64,000 bases of DNA, taken from Streptomyces griseofuscus. GTDB lineage: Bacteria > Actinomycetota > Actinomycetes > Streptomycetales > Streptomycetaceae. The position numbers were made by a program, and so were the translations under genes. The notes under the pieces were generated by a model, which worked only from the letters and a program-made list of their open reading frames with translations, was not told the origin of the DNA and ran no database searches. The stretch spans positions 3,038,001 through 3,102,000 of the forward strand of contig NZ_CP051006.1 of assembly GCF_014673495.1 (NCBI RefSeq), given 5' to 3'. Positions 21,162-30,567 of this stretch are shown in pieces; position 1 is the first letter of the stretch; every line of letters starts with the position of its first letter.

Positions 21162-22220
21162 TCAGGCGAGGCCGAGGCGCTCGGCCGCGGTGGCCGCGTC
21201 GACCGGGACGGTGACCGGCTGGGGTGCGCCGGCGACGGCCCAGTCGGGGTCCTTCAGGCCGTTGCCGGTGACGGTGCAGACGATGCGCTGGCCCGGGTCG
21301 ACCTTGCCCTGCTCGGCGGCCTTGAGCAGACCGGCGACCGAGGCGGCGGAGGCGGGCTCCACGAAGACACCCTCCTGCGCGGCCAACAGCCGGTAGGCGC
21401 GCAGGATTTCACGGTCCGTCACCTCGTCGATGGCGCCGCCGGACTCGTCCCGGGCCGCCAGGGCGTACTGCCAGGAGGCGGGGTTGCCGATCCGGATGGC
21501 GGTGGCGATGGTCGACGGGTCCTTGACGACCTCGCCGCGCACGATCGGGGCGCTGCCCGCGGCCTGGAACCCCCACATGCGGGGCGTCCGGGTGGCGATC
21601 TTGTCGGTGGCGTACTCCTGGTAGCCCTTCCAGTACGCCGTGATGTTGCCCGCGTTGCCGACCGGCAGGACGTGGATGTCGGGTGCGTCACCGAGCATGT
21701 CCACGATCTCGAAGGCGGCCGTCTTCTGGCCCTCGATCCGCACCGGGTTGACCGAATTGACCAGCGCCACCGGGTAGTTCTCGCTCAGCGAGCGGGCGAG
21801 CGTGAGGCAGTCGTCGAAGTTTCCGTCGACCTGGAGGATCTTCGCGCCGTGCACCAGGGCCTGGCCCATCTTGCCGAGCGCGATCTTGCCCTGCGGCACG
21901 AGCACGGCCGAGACCATGCCGGCCCGTACGGCGTACGCCGCGGCGGAGGCGGAGGTGTTGCCGGTGGACGCGCAGATGACGGCCTTGGCCCCCTCCTCCT
22001 TCGCCTTGGAGATGGCCATCGTCATGCCGCGGTCCTTGAAGGACCCCGTCGGGTTCGCGCCCTCCACCTTGAGGTGGACCTCGCAGCCGGTGCGCTCGGA
22101 GAGCACCTGCGCGGGCACGAGGGGCGTGCCGCCCTCACGGAGCGTCACGACCGGCGTGGTGTCGGAAACCGGCAGCCGGTCCCGGTACTCCTCGATGATT
22201 CCGCGCCACTGGTGGGTCAT
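21162..22220 (-). CDS. thrC: Threonine synthase
   Basis: PLP enzyme turning O-phosphohomoserine into threonine. 352 residues, the short bacterial class. Motifs: the Schiff-base lysine in [28 protein letters not shown] for phosphate binding, and [16 protein letters not shown]. It starts 6 bp after hom, so hom and thrC are one transcription unit. Confidence 0.96.
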   Translation of the reverse strand: MTHQWRGIIEEYRDRLPVSDTTPVVTLREGGTPLVPAQVLSERTGCEVHLKVEGANPTGSFKDRGMTMAISKAKEEGAKAVICASTGNTSASAAAYAVRAGMVSAVLVPQGKIALGKMGQALVHGAKILQVDGNFDDCLTLARSLSENYPVALVNSVNPVRIEGQKTAAFEIVDMLGDAPDIHVLPVGNAGNITAYWKGYQEYATDKIATRTPRMWGFQAAGSAPIVRGEVVKDPSTIATAIRIGNPASWQYALAARDESGGAIDEVTDREILRAYRLLAAQEGVFVEPASAASVAGLLKAAEQGKVDPGQRIVCTVTGNGLKDPDWAVAGAPQPVTVPVDAATAAERLGLA

Positions 22221-22226
22221 TGCTCG

Positions 22227-23519
22227 TTACTCTCCTTCAACCCGCATGATGCTGGCGACACCCCGCACGGTGTCGAGCTTGCGCAGCGCCTCGACGGTGC
22301 CGGTCAGGGCGGCGTCGAACGCTCGGTGGGTGACGACGACGAGGGAGGCCTCGCCGTCCTTGCCCGACTGCCGGACGGTGTCGATGGACACCCCGTGCTC
22401 GGCGAAGACCGTGGCGACCTGGGCGAGGACGCCCGGTTTGTCGGCCACGTCCAGGCTGATGTGGTACCGCGTGACGACATCGCCCATCGGGGAGACCGGC
22501 AGCGCGGCGTACGCCGACTCGCCGGGACCCGTGGTGCCGTTGAGCTTGTTGCGGCAGACGGCGACGAGGTCGCCGAGCACGGCGGAGGCGGTCGGGGAAC
22601 CGCCGGCGCCGGGGCCGTAGAACATCAGCTGGCCGGCCGCGTCGCTCTCCACGAAGACGGCGTTGTACGCGCCGCGCACGGAGGCGAGAGGGTGGCTCAG
22701 CGGAATCATGGCGGGGTGCACGCGCGCCGTGACGGAGGCCCCGTCCCGCGCCCGCTCGCAGATGGCGAGCAGCTTGATGGTGCAGCCCATCTCCTTGGCC
22801 GAGCGGAAGTCGGCGGCGGTGACCTCGGTCATCCCCTCGCGGTGGACGTCGTCCAGGCGCACCCGCGTGTGGAAGGCGATACCGGCGAGGATGGCGGCCT
22901 TGGCGGCGGCGTCGAAGCCCTCGACATCGGCGGTCGGGTCGGCCTCGGCGTACCCGAGCGCGGTGGCCTCGTCCAGGGCCTCCTGGTAGCCGGCGCCCGT
23001 GGAGTCCATCTTGTCGAGGATGAAGTTGGTGGTGCCGTTGACGATGCCGAGCACCCGGTTGACCTTGTCGCCGGCCAGCGACTCGCGCAGCGGGCGGATC
23101 AGCGGGATGGCACCGGCGACGGCGGCCTCGTAGTAGAGGTCACGGCCGTGCTCCTCGGCGGCGGCGTGCAGGGCGGCCCCGTCCTGGGCGAGCAGGGCCT
23201 TGTTCGCGGAGACGACGGAGGCGCCGTGCTCGAACGCGGTGGTGATCAGCGAGCGGGCGGGCTCGATCCCGCCGATCACCTCGACGACGACGTCGATGTC
23301 ACCGCGTTTGACGAGCGCGGTGGCGTCCGTGGTGACCAGGGCCGGGTCGATGCCCTCGCGGACCTTGCTCGGGCGGCGTACGGCGACCCCGGCGAGCTCC
23401 ACCGGGGCGCCGATCCTCTGGGCGAGGTCGTCGGCGTGCGTCGTCATGATGCGCGCCACCTCTGAGCCGACAACCCCACAGCCCAGCAGCGCCACCTTCA
23501 GCGGACGCGTACGCATCAT
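22227..23519 (-). CDS. hom: Homoserine dehydrogenase
   Basis: NAD(P)-dependent reduction of aspartate semialdehyde to homoserine. 430 residues from ATG 23519 (MMRTRPLKVALLGCGVVGSE); the frame continues 16 codons further but those are not typical. Rossmann GCGVVGSEV, catalytic-domain motifs GIVNGTTNFILDKMD and GYAEADPTADVEGFDAAAK, and a C-terminal ACT domain (about 355-430, YHISLDVADKPGVLAQVATV) for feedback by threonine. Confidence 0.96.
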   Translation of the reverse strand: MMRTRPLKVALLGCGVVGSEVARIMTTHADDLAQRIGAPVELAGVAVRRPSKVREGIDPALVTTDATALVKRGDIDVVVEVIGGIEPARSLITTAFEHGASVVSANKALLAQDGAALHAAAEEHGRDLYYEAAVAGAIPLIRPLRESLAGDKVNRVLGIVNGTTNFILDKMDSTGAGYQEALDEATALGYAEADPTADVEGFDAAAKAAILAGIAFHTRVRLDDVHREGMTEVTAADFRSAKEMGCTIKLLAICERARDGASVTARVHPAMIPLSHPLASVRGAYNAVFVESDAAGQLMFYGPGAGGSPTASAVLGDLVAVCRNKLNGTTGPGESAYAALPVSPMGDVVTRYHISLDVADKPGVLAQVATVFAEHGVSIDTVRQSGKDGEASLVVVTHRAFDAALTGTVEALRKLDTVRGVASIMRVEGE

Positions 23520-23619
23520 CCGACCTCGTTTCCTCTTACCGTCTACGGTTGGACCAGTCTCACTCACCGGACGGGAGTTTCTACCCTTCGTCCGGATCCT
23601 GAGACGTTTATTTCATTTT

Positions 23620-23655
23620 CGCGGGGCCTGCGGACCGCAGATCTTCCGCCCCGCG
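23620..23655 (-). terminator. Nested hairpin after lysA
   Basis: Outer 8-bp arms (23620-23627, 23648-23655) enclose an inner inverted repeat (23628-23640) in the 170-bp lysA-hom gap. Probably the lysA terminator. Confidence 0.5.
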
Positions 23656-23689
23656 TCTCGCCGACTCGTCCCTCGACTCATTCGCCGAC

Positions 23690-25081
23690 TCATCCGACAT
23701 CCAGACGCAGGAGATCCTCCTCCGTCTCCCGCCGGACGATCACACGGGCCTCGCCGTCCTTCACCGCGACGACGGGCGGCCGGAGCACATGGTTGTAGTT
23801 GCTGGCCATCGACCGGCAGTACGCCCCCGTGGCCGGTACGGCGATGAGGTCGCCCGGCGCGAGATCGGCGGGCAGGAACGCGTCCTTGACCACGATGTCC
23901 CCGCTCTCGCAGTGCTTGCCCACGACCCGGACGAGCATCGGCTCGGCGTCGCTGGCCCGCGAGACGAGGGCGACGCTGTACTCGGCGTCGTACAGCGCGG
24001 TGCGGATGTTGTCGGACATGCCGCCGTCGACGGAGACGTACGTGCGCAGCCCCTCCAGCGGCTTCACGGTGCCGACCTCGTAGAGCGTGAACGCGGTCGG
24101 GCCGACGACGGCGCGCCCGGGCTCGACCGAGATCCGGGGCGTGCGCAGCCGCGCGGCCTCGCACTCGCGGCCGACGATCTCGCCGAGCGCCTTGGCGATC
24201 TCGTGCGGCTCGCGCGGGTCGTCGTCGCTGGTGTAGGCGATGCCGAGGCCGCCGCCGAGGTCGATCTCGGGCAGCTCGACGCCGTGCTCGTCGCGGATGT
24301 CCTTGAGCAGTCCGACGACCCGGTGGGCGGCGACCTCGAACCCGGACATGTCGAAGATCTGCGAGCCGATGTGGGAGTGGATCCCGATCAGTTCGAGCCC
24401 GTCCAGGTGCAGCGCCCGCCGCACGGCCTCGGCGGCCTGCCCGCCGGCGAGCGGGATGCCGAACTTCTGGTCCTCGTGGGCGGTGGCGATGAACTCGTGG
24501 GTGTGGGCCTCGACGCCGACGGTGATCCGGATCTGGACCTTCTGCCGCTTGCCCAGGGACTGGGCGATGTGGGCGACCCGCACGATCTCCTGGAAGGAGT
24601 CGAGCACGATCCGCCCGACGCCGGCCTCCACGGCGCGGGTGATCTCCGCGACGGACTTGTTGTTCCCGTGGAAGGCGATGCGCTCGGGAGCCATCCCGGC
24701 GGAGAGCGCCGTTACGAGCTCGCCCCCGGAACAAACATCGAGATTCAGCCCTTCCTCCTCCAGCCACCGCACGACGGCACGCGAGAGGAACGCCTTCCCC
24801 GCGTAGAACACATCGGCGTCGGCCCCGAAGGCGGTGCGCCAGGCGCGCGCCCGCGCCCGGAAGTCGGCCTCGTCCATGATGTACGCGGGCGTGCCGAACT
24901 CCTCGGCGAGCCGGGTCACGGGGACCCCGCCGACGGTGACGACCCCGTCCTCGCCGCGGCCGACGGTCCGCGCCCAGACCTTGTGGTCGAGCACGTTGAG
25001 GTCGGTGGGCGGCGCGGAGTAGTGCCCCTCGGGCAGGACGTCGGCGTGACGGGGCCCGGCGGGATGGGCGGAACGGCTCAT
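23690..25081 (-). CDS. lysA: Diaminopimelate decarboxylase
   Basis: PLP enzyme making lysine from meso-DAP. 463 residues from ATG 25081; the frame runs far upstream but only as overlap with the neighbouring gene. Fold type III motifs: PLP lysine in [52 protein letters not shown] and, near the end, the active-site Cys in GKHCESGD. It sits between the ArgS-related gene and hom in the aspartate-family block. Confidence 0.96.
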   Translation of the reverse strand: MSRSAHPAGPRHADVLPEGHYSAPPTDLNVLDHKVWARTVGRGEDGVVTVGGVPVTRLAEEFGTPAYIMDEADFRARARAWRTAFGADADVFYAGKAFLSRAVVRWLEEEGLNLDVCSGGELVTALSAGMAPERIAFHGNNKSVAEITRAVEAGVGRIVLDSFQEIVRVAHIAQSLGKRQKVQIRITVGVEAHTHEFIATAHEDQKFGIPLAGGQAAEAVRRALHLDGLELIGIHSHIGSQIFDMSGFEVAAHRVVGLLKDIRDEHGVELPEIDLGGGLGIAYTSDDDPREPHEIAKALGEIVGRECEAARLRTPRISVEPGRAVVGPTAFTLYEVGTVKPLEGLRTYVSVDGGMSDNIRTALYDAEYSVALVSRASDAEPMLVRVVGKHCESGDIVVKDAFLPADLAPGDLIAVPATGAYCRSMASNYNHVLRPPVVAVKDGEARVIVRRETEEDLLRLDVG

Positions 25082-25137
25082 GACGGTGGCTCTCAGACTC
25101 TCTGTCTCACTCCGGGGGACATCTGTGACTCGGTCCC

Positions 25138-26217
25138 TCAGAGATGTTCGGGTGCGTCGATGCCGAGCAGGGACAGGCCGCCGGCCAGCACCGTCCCGGT
25201 CGCTTCGGCAAGCGCGAGCCGGGCTCGGTGGGCGGCCGAGGGTTTCTCCTCGCCGATCGGAAGCACACAGGCCAGAAAGGGCAGCACGGCATCCGCGACG
25301 GTGACGAGATGCCGGGCCAGCCGGTCCGGCGCGCGATGGGTGGCGGCCGCGGTGAGGATGCGGGGGTAGTCGGACAGGGGGGTGTGGAGGGCGGAGGCTC
25401 GGAGGGCGGGGGTTCGGCAGGCGGGGGTGACCGCGGTGTCGGCCTCGGAGGCGTCCAGGGGGCCCGGCTCGGCGGCGAAGCCCAGGCGGGCGGCGCCCCG
25501 GCCGAGGGACCGGACGCGGGCGTGGGCGTACCGCACCCGGAACAGCGGATTGCCCTCCCGCTGGACGAGATGGTCCGCGGTGATGCGGGGCCGGTCGTGC
25601 GGCGCGGGGTGGAGCAGCGCCCACCGGGCGGCGTCGGGCCCGAGCGGCGCGGGGTCCTCGGGAGCGGGTACGGGCCGCAGATCGACGAGCTCACCGTGTT
25701 CTACGGCGGCCCGCCCGCCGTGGTGCTGCACGGTGGCCCGTCCGCCCCGGTGCTCGACGGTGGCCCGCCCGCCCTGGGTGGCGACGATCCGTACGACGGC
25801 GTCGGCGACTACCTCGGCCCGCACCTCGTACGGCACCCGCAGCGTGAGCACCTGCCCGGCGAGGGCGTCCCCGTGGCCGTACCGCCGCCCCTGCCCGCGG
25901 ATCTCCCGGACGAGGTCCAGGAGCGGGTCGGCCCGCCGGTCGAGCCGGAAGTTGAGGAATCCCGGCCCGGTGACGACGACGTCCTCGATGCCGTCCGCCG
26001 CGATGAGCCGGGGCCGCAGGATCTCGGCGACGGTGCGCGGCGGCTTCCCGGCCGCGCGGGCGAGCTGGAGCGCGACATTGGTCGCGTACTCCCCGCACCC
26101 CCCGGCCCCCGGCTCGCTCACCACGACCCGCTCGGGCACCACGACACTGAGCTGCCCCTCGTCAACAGCACAACGCACCGCGTGCAACACGGTGCGGGAG
26201 AGCTCGACGGGGGTCAC
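25138..26217 (-). CDS. nrtL: ArgS-related anticodon-binding (DALR) protein NrtL
   Basis: 359-residue protein with pieces of arginyl-tRNA synthetase but no catalytic HIGH/KMSKS core. The N-terminal half resembles the ArgRS additional domain ([50 protein letters not shown]). The C-terminal part is the DALR anticodon-binding bundle ([18 protein letters not shown], and the end [21 protein letters not shown]). In streptomycetes such proteins lie beside lysA; the role is unknown. GTG 26217 is chosen; no clear ribosome-binding site, possibly leaderless. Confidence 0.8.
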   Translation of the reverse strand: MTPVELSRTVLHAVRCAVDEGQLSVVVPERVVVSEPGAGGCGEYATNVALQLARAAGKPPRTVAEILRPRLIAADGIEDVVVTGPGFLNFRLDRRADPLLDLVREIRGQGRRYGHGDALAGQVLTLRVPYEVRAEVVADAVVRIVATQGGRATVEHRGGRATVQHHGGRAAVEHGELVDLRPVPAPEDPAPLGPDAARWALLHPAPHDRPRITADHLVQREGNPLFRVRYAHARVRSLGRGAARLGFAAEPGPLDASEADTAVTPACRTPALRASALHTPLSDYPRILTAAATHRAPDRLARHLVTVADAVLPFLACVLPIGEEKPSAAHRARLALAEATGTVLAGGLSLLGIDAPEHL

Positions 26218-26345
26218 GGGACAAGGGTAGGGGAGGAGGGGGGTGGGAAGGCGAGCCGGTTTCCCTGGTGAGACGGGAAAGGCCACGCCCCTCACCGCCG
26301 CGGAACCGGGAACCCCAGGAACCGGCCCCGTCTGCTCGGCCCGGC

Positions 26346-26834
26346 TCAGCCGATGGAAACCCCGCCGGCCACCCCGTCCGCGAGCCCGTCGTCGTCATCG
26401 TCACCGCTGCCGTCCCCGCCACCTCTTCCCCCTCGGCCGCCCACTCCCCCGCGCCCGGCGCGGCCCTGGATCAGCTGCTTGACGAGGCGCACGAGCTCGG
26501 CGGGTTCGAAGGGCTTGGAGAGGAAGGCGTCGACGCCGACATCGAGGCCGGTCTCGACCTCGTACTGGGTGCAGGCGCTGATGATGGCGAGGGGCAGATG
26601 GTTCGTACGGGGGTCGGCACGGAGCCGGGCGGCGGTACGCAGCCCGTCCAGCCGCGGCATGACGACGTCGAGCGTCACGAGATCGGGCCGCACTTGGTGC
26701 ACCACGTCCAGACACTCGGCACCATCGGCCGCGGTCACGACCTCGAGCCCTTCCAGCTCGAGATTGACCCTGATCAGCTGCCGGATGACCTTGTTGTCGT
26801 CGACAACAAGCACCCGGCCCGACGCGCCCGGCAC
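26346..26834 (-). CDS. Single-domain response regulator
   Basis: Receiver domain only, about 120 residues: acidic pair and start LVVDDNKVIRQLI, phospho-acceptor Asp in LVTLDVVMPRLDG, Thr/Ser position IISACTQYE, and Lys in DAFLSKPFEP. No DNA-binding output; instead a Gly/Arg and then Asp-rich tail (RGGRGGGDGSGDDDDDG). CheY-like output by protein contact is the likely mode. No kinase is adjacent. The start is uncertain: GTG 26834 or an ORF start at 26888. Confidence 0.88.
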   Translation of the reverse strand: MPGASGRVLVVDDNKVIRQLIRVNLELEGLEVVTAADGAECLDVVHQVRPDLVTLDVVMPRLDGLRTAARLRADPRTNHLPLAIISACTQYEVETGLDVGVDAFLSKPFEPAELVRLVKQLIQGRAGRGGVGGRGGRGGGDGSGDDDDDGLADGVAGGVSIG

Positions 26835-26990
26835 AACTCGAGAGTAGGACCGCCCGGGCCACCGCGTCCGGGTTTTCCCCACTTCCACCCCCTACAGGGG
26901 ACCCCTCCCCGCAAACGGGTTCCTGATCACCCCACCGGACCTGCTAATGTTCTGTCCGTCGCCGCGAGCACAACGCTCCGCAACCGACAC

Positions 26991-27062
26991 GCCCCCGTAG
27001 CTCAGGGGATAGAGCAACGGCCTCCGGAGCCGTGTGCGCAGGTTCGAATCCTGCCGGGGGCA
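26991..27062 (+). tRNA. tRNA-Arg (anticodon CCG)
   Basis: Complete cloverleaf read by eye: a 7-bp acceptor stem (GCCCCCG with CGGGGGC), a D arm with AGCTCAGGGG, an anticodon stem ACGGC/GCCGT with loop CTCCGGA (anticodon CCG, codon CGG), a T arm GGTTCGAATCC, and discriminator A. CCA is not encoded. A strong terminator follows. Confidence 0.95.
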
Positions 27063-27080
27063 CCGTAGTTAAGGTGCCCA

Positions 27081-27120
27081 AAGACCCCGACATCAGCGGA
27101 AACGCTGAGGCCGGGGTCTT
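27081..27120 (+). terminator. Terminator after tRNA-Arg
   Basis: 18-base arms (27081-27098, 27103-27120) with a GAAA tetraloop and about two internal mismatches. Located 18 bases beyond the tRNA. Confidence 0.75.
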
Positions 27121-27243
27121 CGCGTATGTGCAGGCATGTGCGGCTCGGAGTGGCCGTATGCCAGGGTCTGTGGACGAGGCGTGGACGGGATCTTGGAGCA
27201 TCGCCGCGGGCGAGGTCCATGAAGGGGCGGGGACTGCCGACAC

Positions 27244-27498
27244 CTAGTCGTGGTTGTTGCTGCGGGCCTGGCGTGCCGCCTCCTCGCGCTGCTTCCTGAA
27301 GTAGTCGTCCTTCCGCTGGATGGCGCGCCGACGCCGCGCCTCCTCTTCCTGCCGCTTCCTTGTCTCGTTCTGCTGCTTCTCCGCTGCGTCCTTGAACAGC
27401 GGGCTCCTCACCACATCGCTTTTCATCAGTACAGCCAGTCCCGAGACCACAGCCGCACCCGCCAAACCAGTCAGCGCCACCAGCTTCGCGCTCTTCAT
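27244..27498 (-). CDS. Small membrane-anchored protein with charged coil (unknown)
   Basis: 84 residues from ATG 27498, with AGGAG 10 bases upstream; an in-frame start at 27519 adds seven residues. One hydrophobic helix (KLVALTGLAGAAVVSGLAVL) is followed by a strongly charged helical tail rich in Glu/Arg/Lys/Gln (EKQQNETRKRQEEEARRRR and on to the end), probably a coiled coil. I do not recognise the family. Confidence 0.6.
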   Translation of the reverse strand: MKSAKLVALTGLAGAAVVSGLAVLMKSDVVRSPLFKDAAEKQQNETRKRQEEEARRRRAIQRKDDYFRKQREEAARQARSNNHD

Positions 27499-27945
27499 TC
27501 CTTGGTCACTCCTCTGCACTTGGACATCGCCCGCTAGCTGTATTGATCACGAGCGTTGTTGACGCCTGTTGGGCACCCTAAGCGGTTCAGCTCGGCTCCT
27601 CCTCGCCGCTCCCCCGCCAGACCCTTTCGCCAAGAGCCCCACTCTGTGGGTCGCCGGAGGAGCCACGAGACGACGCGCTCCACTAGCCCCGCGCCAGATT
27701 CATCCAGCTTGTCCCTCAAGGGCGCCCCTGGAGTGTTGGCGGCCAGGTCGTCTGCCGGCGTCAGAGGCGGTAGCACCGGGCGCGCCCCGGTCGGCATTCC
27801 TTCTCGTCTTCTTCTCATCCGCTTTCCGTCCGCGTGGTGGGCGGGTTGAGGGGGCGGAAGGGAGTTCGAAAGGGGGTGGGGGTGGGATGGGGGTCGTTCG
27901 GGGGGTGGCCCCGGCGGAGGGATGGCTGGGGATGGGGAGAGAGTG
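27499..27945. other. Region with no firm gene; one doubtful small ORF
   Basis: About 450 bp. A minus-strand frame at 27534-27818 could encode a 94-residue protein (start MRRRREGMPTG, a segment GLVERVVSWLLRRPTEWGS), but its third codon positions are less GC-rich than neighbouring genes and it has a TTA codon. I regard it as possible, not supported. Confidence 0.3.
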
Positions 27946-28203
27946 ATGGCGAGGAGCAGGGGCGTGGGCCGGTCGGTGGTGGGGCTGGTGGCCGGGGTGG
28001 TGGCGGTGCTGGTGGCCGGGGGGCCGGCCGAGGCCGGGGATACGCACTGGGGTGCGGCTCCGGTCGTCGTCGCCGCGGTGGAGCCCGGGGACACGCACTG
28101 GGGTATCGCGCCGGCCGCCGTCGTCGGCGCGGAGCCCGGGGACACCCATTGGGGTGCCGTGCACGACAGCGGTCCCGTCTTCTTGGGCGACCGCAGCAGC
28201 TGA
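27946..28203 (+). CDS. Exported small peptide with three GDTHWG repeats
   Basis: 85 residues from ATG 27946 (GGGGAGAGA just upstream). Residues 1-30 look like a signal peptide (RSRGVGRS, then a hydrophobic VVGLVAGVVAVLVAGG, then AEA). The mature part has GDTHWG at residues 31-36, 48-53 and 65-70, an exact 17-residue period with Ala/Val/Pro linkers and a preceding EPG in copies 2 and 3, and ends FLGDRSS. It lies 48 bp before the aminotransferase homologue, same strand. Family not recognised; it could be a secreted structural peptide, or a precursor that is trimmed between repeats. Confidence 0.6.
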   Translation: MARSRGVGRSVVGLVAGVVAVLVAGGPAEAGDTHWGAAPVVVAAVEPGDTHWGIAPAAVVGAEPGDTHWGAVHDSGPVFLGDRSS

Positions 28204-28251
28204 GGCATCGCCCCGCACCCTTCCGACACCACCATCAGGAGTCCTCCTCCC

Positions 28252-29433
28252 ATGCCCTCCCTCCCCCGCGCTCTCGGTGAACTCGGCGGTTACTGCGGTG
28301 AGTACGGCGATCGGGTCGACGAGTTGCTGCGTGGCTCAGGGTGTGGGGAGAGCGTTCCGCTGCACCGGGGCAGGACCGTGTTCGAGCCCTGTGCGCGGCC
28401 CCGGGGTTGGCGGGAGCGGGAGTTCGGGGTCTCTCCGGAGGAGGAGGCGCCGGTCGGCGGGGTGCCCGAGTTGCGGGAGGCGTTCGCCGAGGGGGTGGGC
28501 GGGCCGCGGGGCGGAGACGTGCTGCCCGAGCAGGTTCTGGTCACCGGTGGGGCCACGCATGCCCTCTCCGTCGCGCTTCGTGCCGTACTCCGGGACGGCG
28601 ATGAGGTGTTGGTGCTCTCACCGCACTGGCCGGATGCCGCCGCTCTGGTGCGAGCCGCGGGCGGGGTGGTGCGGGAGGTGCCGGTCTTTCTGGAGCTCGG
28701 GGCCGCCGGTTTCGGGTTCGATCTGATGGGGGCCGTCGAGGGGGCGGTGACCTCGAGGACGCGGGCCATCTACTTCAACAGCCCCAATAATCCGACCGGT
28801 TATCGGCTGGATCGGCGGCGGCTCGCGGTGCTCGTGGAGTTGGCCGAGCGGCATGATCTGTGGCTGATCGCCGACAACACGTACGACGGGTACGACTTCA
28901 CCAGGGAGGGATTCCCGGACATCGCGGGGATCGGAGCGGCGGCGGAGCGGACGTTCTCGGCGCACAGCTGTGGGACGACGTACGCGATGCCCGGGAACCG
29001 GGTGGGTTACCTGGTGTGTCCCCCGGAGGCGGCGGCGACCGCGGTCGGCTGGGCGCGGTGCACCGGCGGGGGCGTCCCCACCGTGGCGCAGTTCGCCGCG
29101 TACGAGGCGCTGCGTACCCCGCGCGCGGAGCTGGACCGGCGCCGGGACCGGGCCGCGGCGGCCTGGTGGCTCGCGGATTCGACGCTTCAGGTGCCGCACA
29201 CGGAGGTGTCCGGCGGCCTGTACACGTTCCTCGATCTGCGGGCCTGGGGGGACGGCGAGCGGTTTGTGCGGCGGTGTGCCCAGCTCGGTGTCGGTCTGGC
29301 GCCGGGGCGGAACTTCGGGGCGCACTACGGCAGTTGGGCTCGGCTCTGCTTCACCGCCGCGCCACCGCAGCGGGTGGCCGAGGCGATCGAACGCATCAAC
29401 AAGATCTACGGGGAAGGCGCCGATGAGCACTGA
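28252..29433 (+). CDS. Class I/II aminotransferase homologue lacking the PLP lysine
   Basis: 393 residues with the complete fold-type-I layout: substrate-binding N-terminus, VTGGATHALSVALRAV, FNSPNNPTG, LIADNTYDGYDF, and PGNRVGY. The canonical SK-x-x-x-x-x-G-x-R Schiff-base lysine is replaced: counting back eight from Arg250 gives Thr242 (HSCGTTYAMPGNR, codon ACG; one base from AAG). All other elements are intact, so it could be a PLP-binding or substrate-binding protein without transaminase chemistry, or a recently inactivated enzyme. It overlaps the LuxR gene start by 11 bp. Confidence 0.88.
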   Translation: MPSLPRALGELGGYCGEYGDRVDELLRGSGCGESVPLHRGRTVFEPCARPRGWREREFGVSPEEEAPVGGVPELREAFAEGVGGPRGGDVLPEQVLVTGGATHALSVALRAVLRDGDEVLVLSPHWPDAAALVRAAGGVVREVPVFLELGAAGFGFDLMGAVEGAVTSRTRAIYFNSPNNPTGYRLDRRRLAVLVELAERHDLWLIADNTYDGYDFTREGFPDIAGIGAAAERTFSAHSCGTTYAMPGNRVGYLVCPPEAAATAVGWARCTGGGVPTVAQFAAYEALRTPRAELDRRRDRAAAAWWLADSTLQVPHTEVSGGLYTFLDLRAWGDGERFVRRCAQLGVGLAPGRNFGAHYGSWARLCFTAAPPQRVAEAIERINKIYGEGADEH

Positions 29434-29989
29434 GACGGTCACGCTCGAACGCCCGGGAGCGGCAGCGGTTCCGACGGGCGACGGTCAGGGGACGAGAACG
29501 GCGATCTGCGGGGTGCGGCCGCTTGTGCTGATGGGTCTCACCCATCTGCTGACCACGCGGTCGCCCTGCGAGGTCGTCTTCGCCTCGGCCGACGGCTTCC
29601 CCGAGCCCGGGGCCGGGATCGAGGTGCTGCTGGTCGAGGACACCCTGGCGCAGCAGGTGCCGGAGCGTGCGGTGTGGCGCGGGAGCGCGCCGGACGTCGT
29701 CGTGGTGCGGGCCGACGCGACCCCGGACCAGGTGCTGCGGCAGGTGCACGAGGCCGTGGAGCGGCGCGCGCCGGTCTCCGCGGGCGACCGGGCGCCGGCC
29801 GGGCTGTCGCCGCGCGAGGAGCAGGTGCTCCGGTTCATCGCGTCGGGGATGACCCATGGCCAGGTGGCCCGGCGCATCGGCATCAGCCAGCACACCGTGG
29901 ACACGTACGTGAAGCGGGTGCGATCCAAGTTCGGTATCGGCAACAAGGCGGAGCTCACCCGCGTCGCGCTCGGTCTCCAGCCGCTGTAG
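29423..29989 (+). CDS. LuxR-type transcriptional regulator
   Basis: 188 residues from ATG 29423 (GGGGAAGG upstream), overlapping the end of the aminotransferase homologue. The C-terminal LuxR/FixJ helix-turn-helix is clear: LSPREEQVLRFIASGMTHGQVARRIGISQHTV as consecutive helices, then RSKFGIGNKAEL. The N-terminal half (CGVRPLVLMGLTHLL, VLLVEDTLAQQ) resembles a degenerate receiver domain without an obvious phospho-Asp, so control by phosphorylation is doubtful. Likely a pathway-specific regulator of the adjacent locus. Confidence 0.85.
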   Translation: MSTETVTLERPGAAAVPTGDGQGTRTAICGVRPLVLMGLTHLLTTRSPCEVVFASADGFPEPGAGIEVLLVEDTLAQQVPERAVWRGSAPDVVVVRADATPDQVLRQVHEAVERRAPVSAGDRAPAGLSPREEQVLRFIASGMTHGQVARRIGISQHTVDTYVKRVRSKFGIGNKAELTRVALGLQPL

Positions 29990-29993
29990 GAGG

Positions 29994-30040
29994 CCGTCGT
30001 ACGGTCAGCGCCGCCGTCGGCGGCACCGTCGTACGATCAG
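29994..30040. terminator. Hairpin between convergent regulator and TrmO-like genes
   Basis: GCCGCC-GTC-GGCGGC (30010-30024) is flanked on both sides by nearly identical 15-base copies of CCGTCGTACG(G/A)TCAG. It lies between the convergent LuxR and TrmO-like genes; the right-hand copy overlaps the end of the latter. Confidence 0.5.
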
Positions 30041-30519
30041 TAGTAGTCGCGCATGATGGTGGTGGCCCAGTCGGGCTGGGTGGTGTCGCCCTGGGGACCG
30101 AACTCGCTCATGTAGGGCTTGATGTCGAGGACGGGGGTGCCGTCGACGGCGTCCAGGCCCTGGATGTGGAGGTCGAGGCCGTCGGTCTTGATCAGGCGGC
30201 AGCGGGAGACGCCGATCCGGTTGGGGCGGTTCTTGCCGCGCTGGGCGAAGATGCCGACGCGGGGCCAGTCGGTGTTGCCGCGCGGGTGCCGGGCCCCGGT
30301 CTCGATCTTCTCCACGGGCACGCGGTCGAAGTGGTAGACGACCTCCAGGTGGGAGAAGGAGTCCAGGCCGGCCACGGCCTCGGGGCCGTACTGGTCGGCG
30401 TCCAGGCGGATGATCGCCGTCTCGCCGCCCCAGTCGTCGTCACGGACCTCCGCGCGCCCGCCGACCACCCGGCCCACCGGAATCGAGATCACCTCGGCGG
30501 GAGTGCTGTTCTCGGGCAT
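30037..30519 (-). CDS. TrmO-like SAM-dependent methyltransferase (copy 1)
   Basis: 160 residues of the TrmO/YaeB beta-barrel family; TrmO itself N-methylates t6A37 in tRNA with SAM. Family motifs: FSHLEVVYHFDRV, ARHPRG, RPNRIGVSRCRL and LDAVDGTPVLDIKPY. Copy 2 lies 6 kb away in the same locus and shares all of these. Being last in a run of overlapping biosynthetic genes, it more likely acts on the pathway than on tRNA; that is inference. It may form a homodimer, as TrmO does. Confidence 0.85.
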   Translation of the reverse strand: MPENSTPAEVISIPVGRVVGGRAEVRDDDWGGETAIIRLDADQYGPEAVAGLDSFSHLEVVYHFDRVPVEKIETGARHPRGNTDWPRVGIFAQRGKNRPNRIGVSRCRLIKTDGLDLHIQGLDAVDGTPVLDIKPYMSEFGPQGDTTQPDWATTIMRDYY

Positions 30520-30567
30520 GAGTAGCGCCTTTCGTTCAAAGGGTCGACGGGTACAGGGGTCGACGCG

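Noticed and set aside
27534..28253. Minus-strand 239-residue frame covering the GDTHWG peptide
   Set aside because: Its first half is a Pro/Ser/Thr-rich antisense of the repeat peptide; only the last about 94 codons look protein-like, and these have weak third-position GC and a TTA codon.
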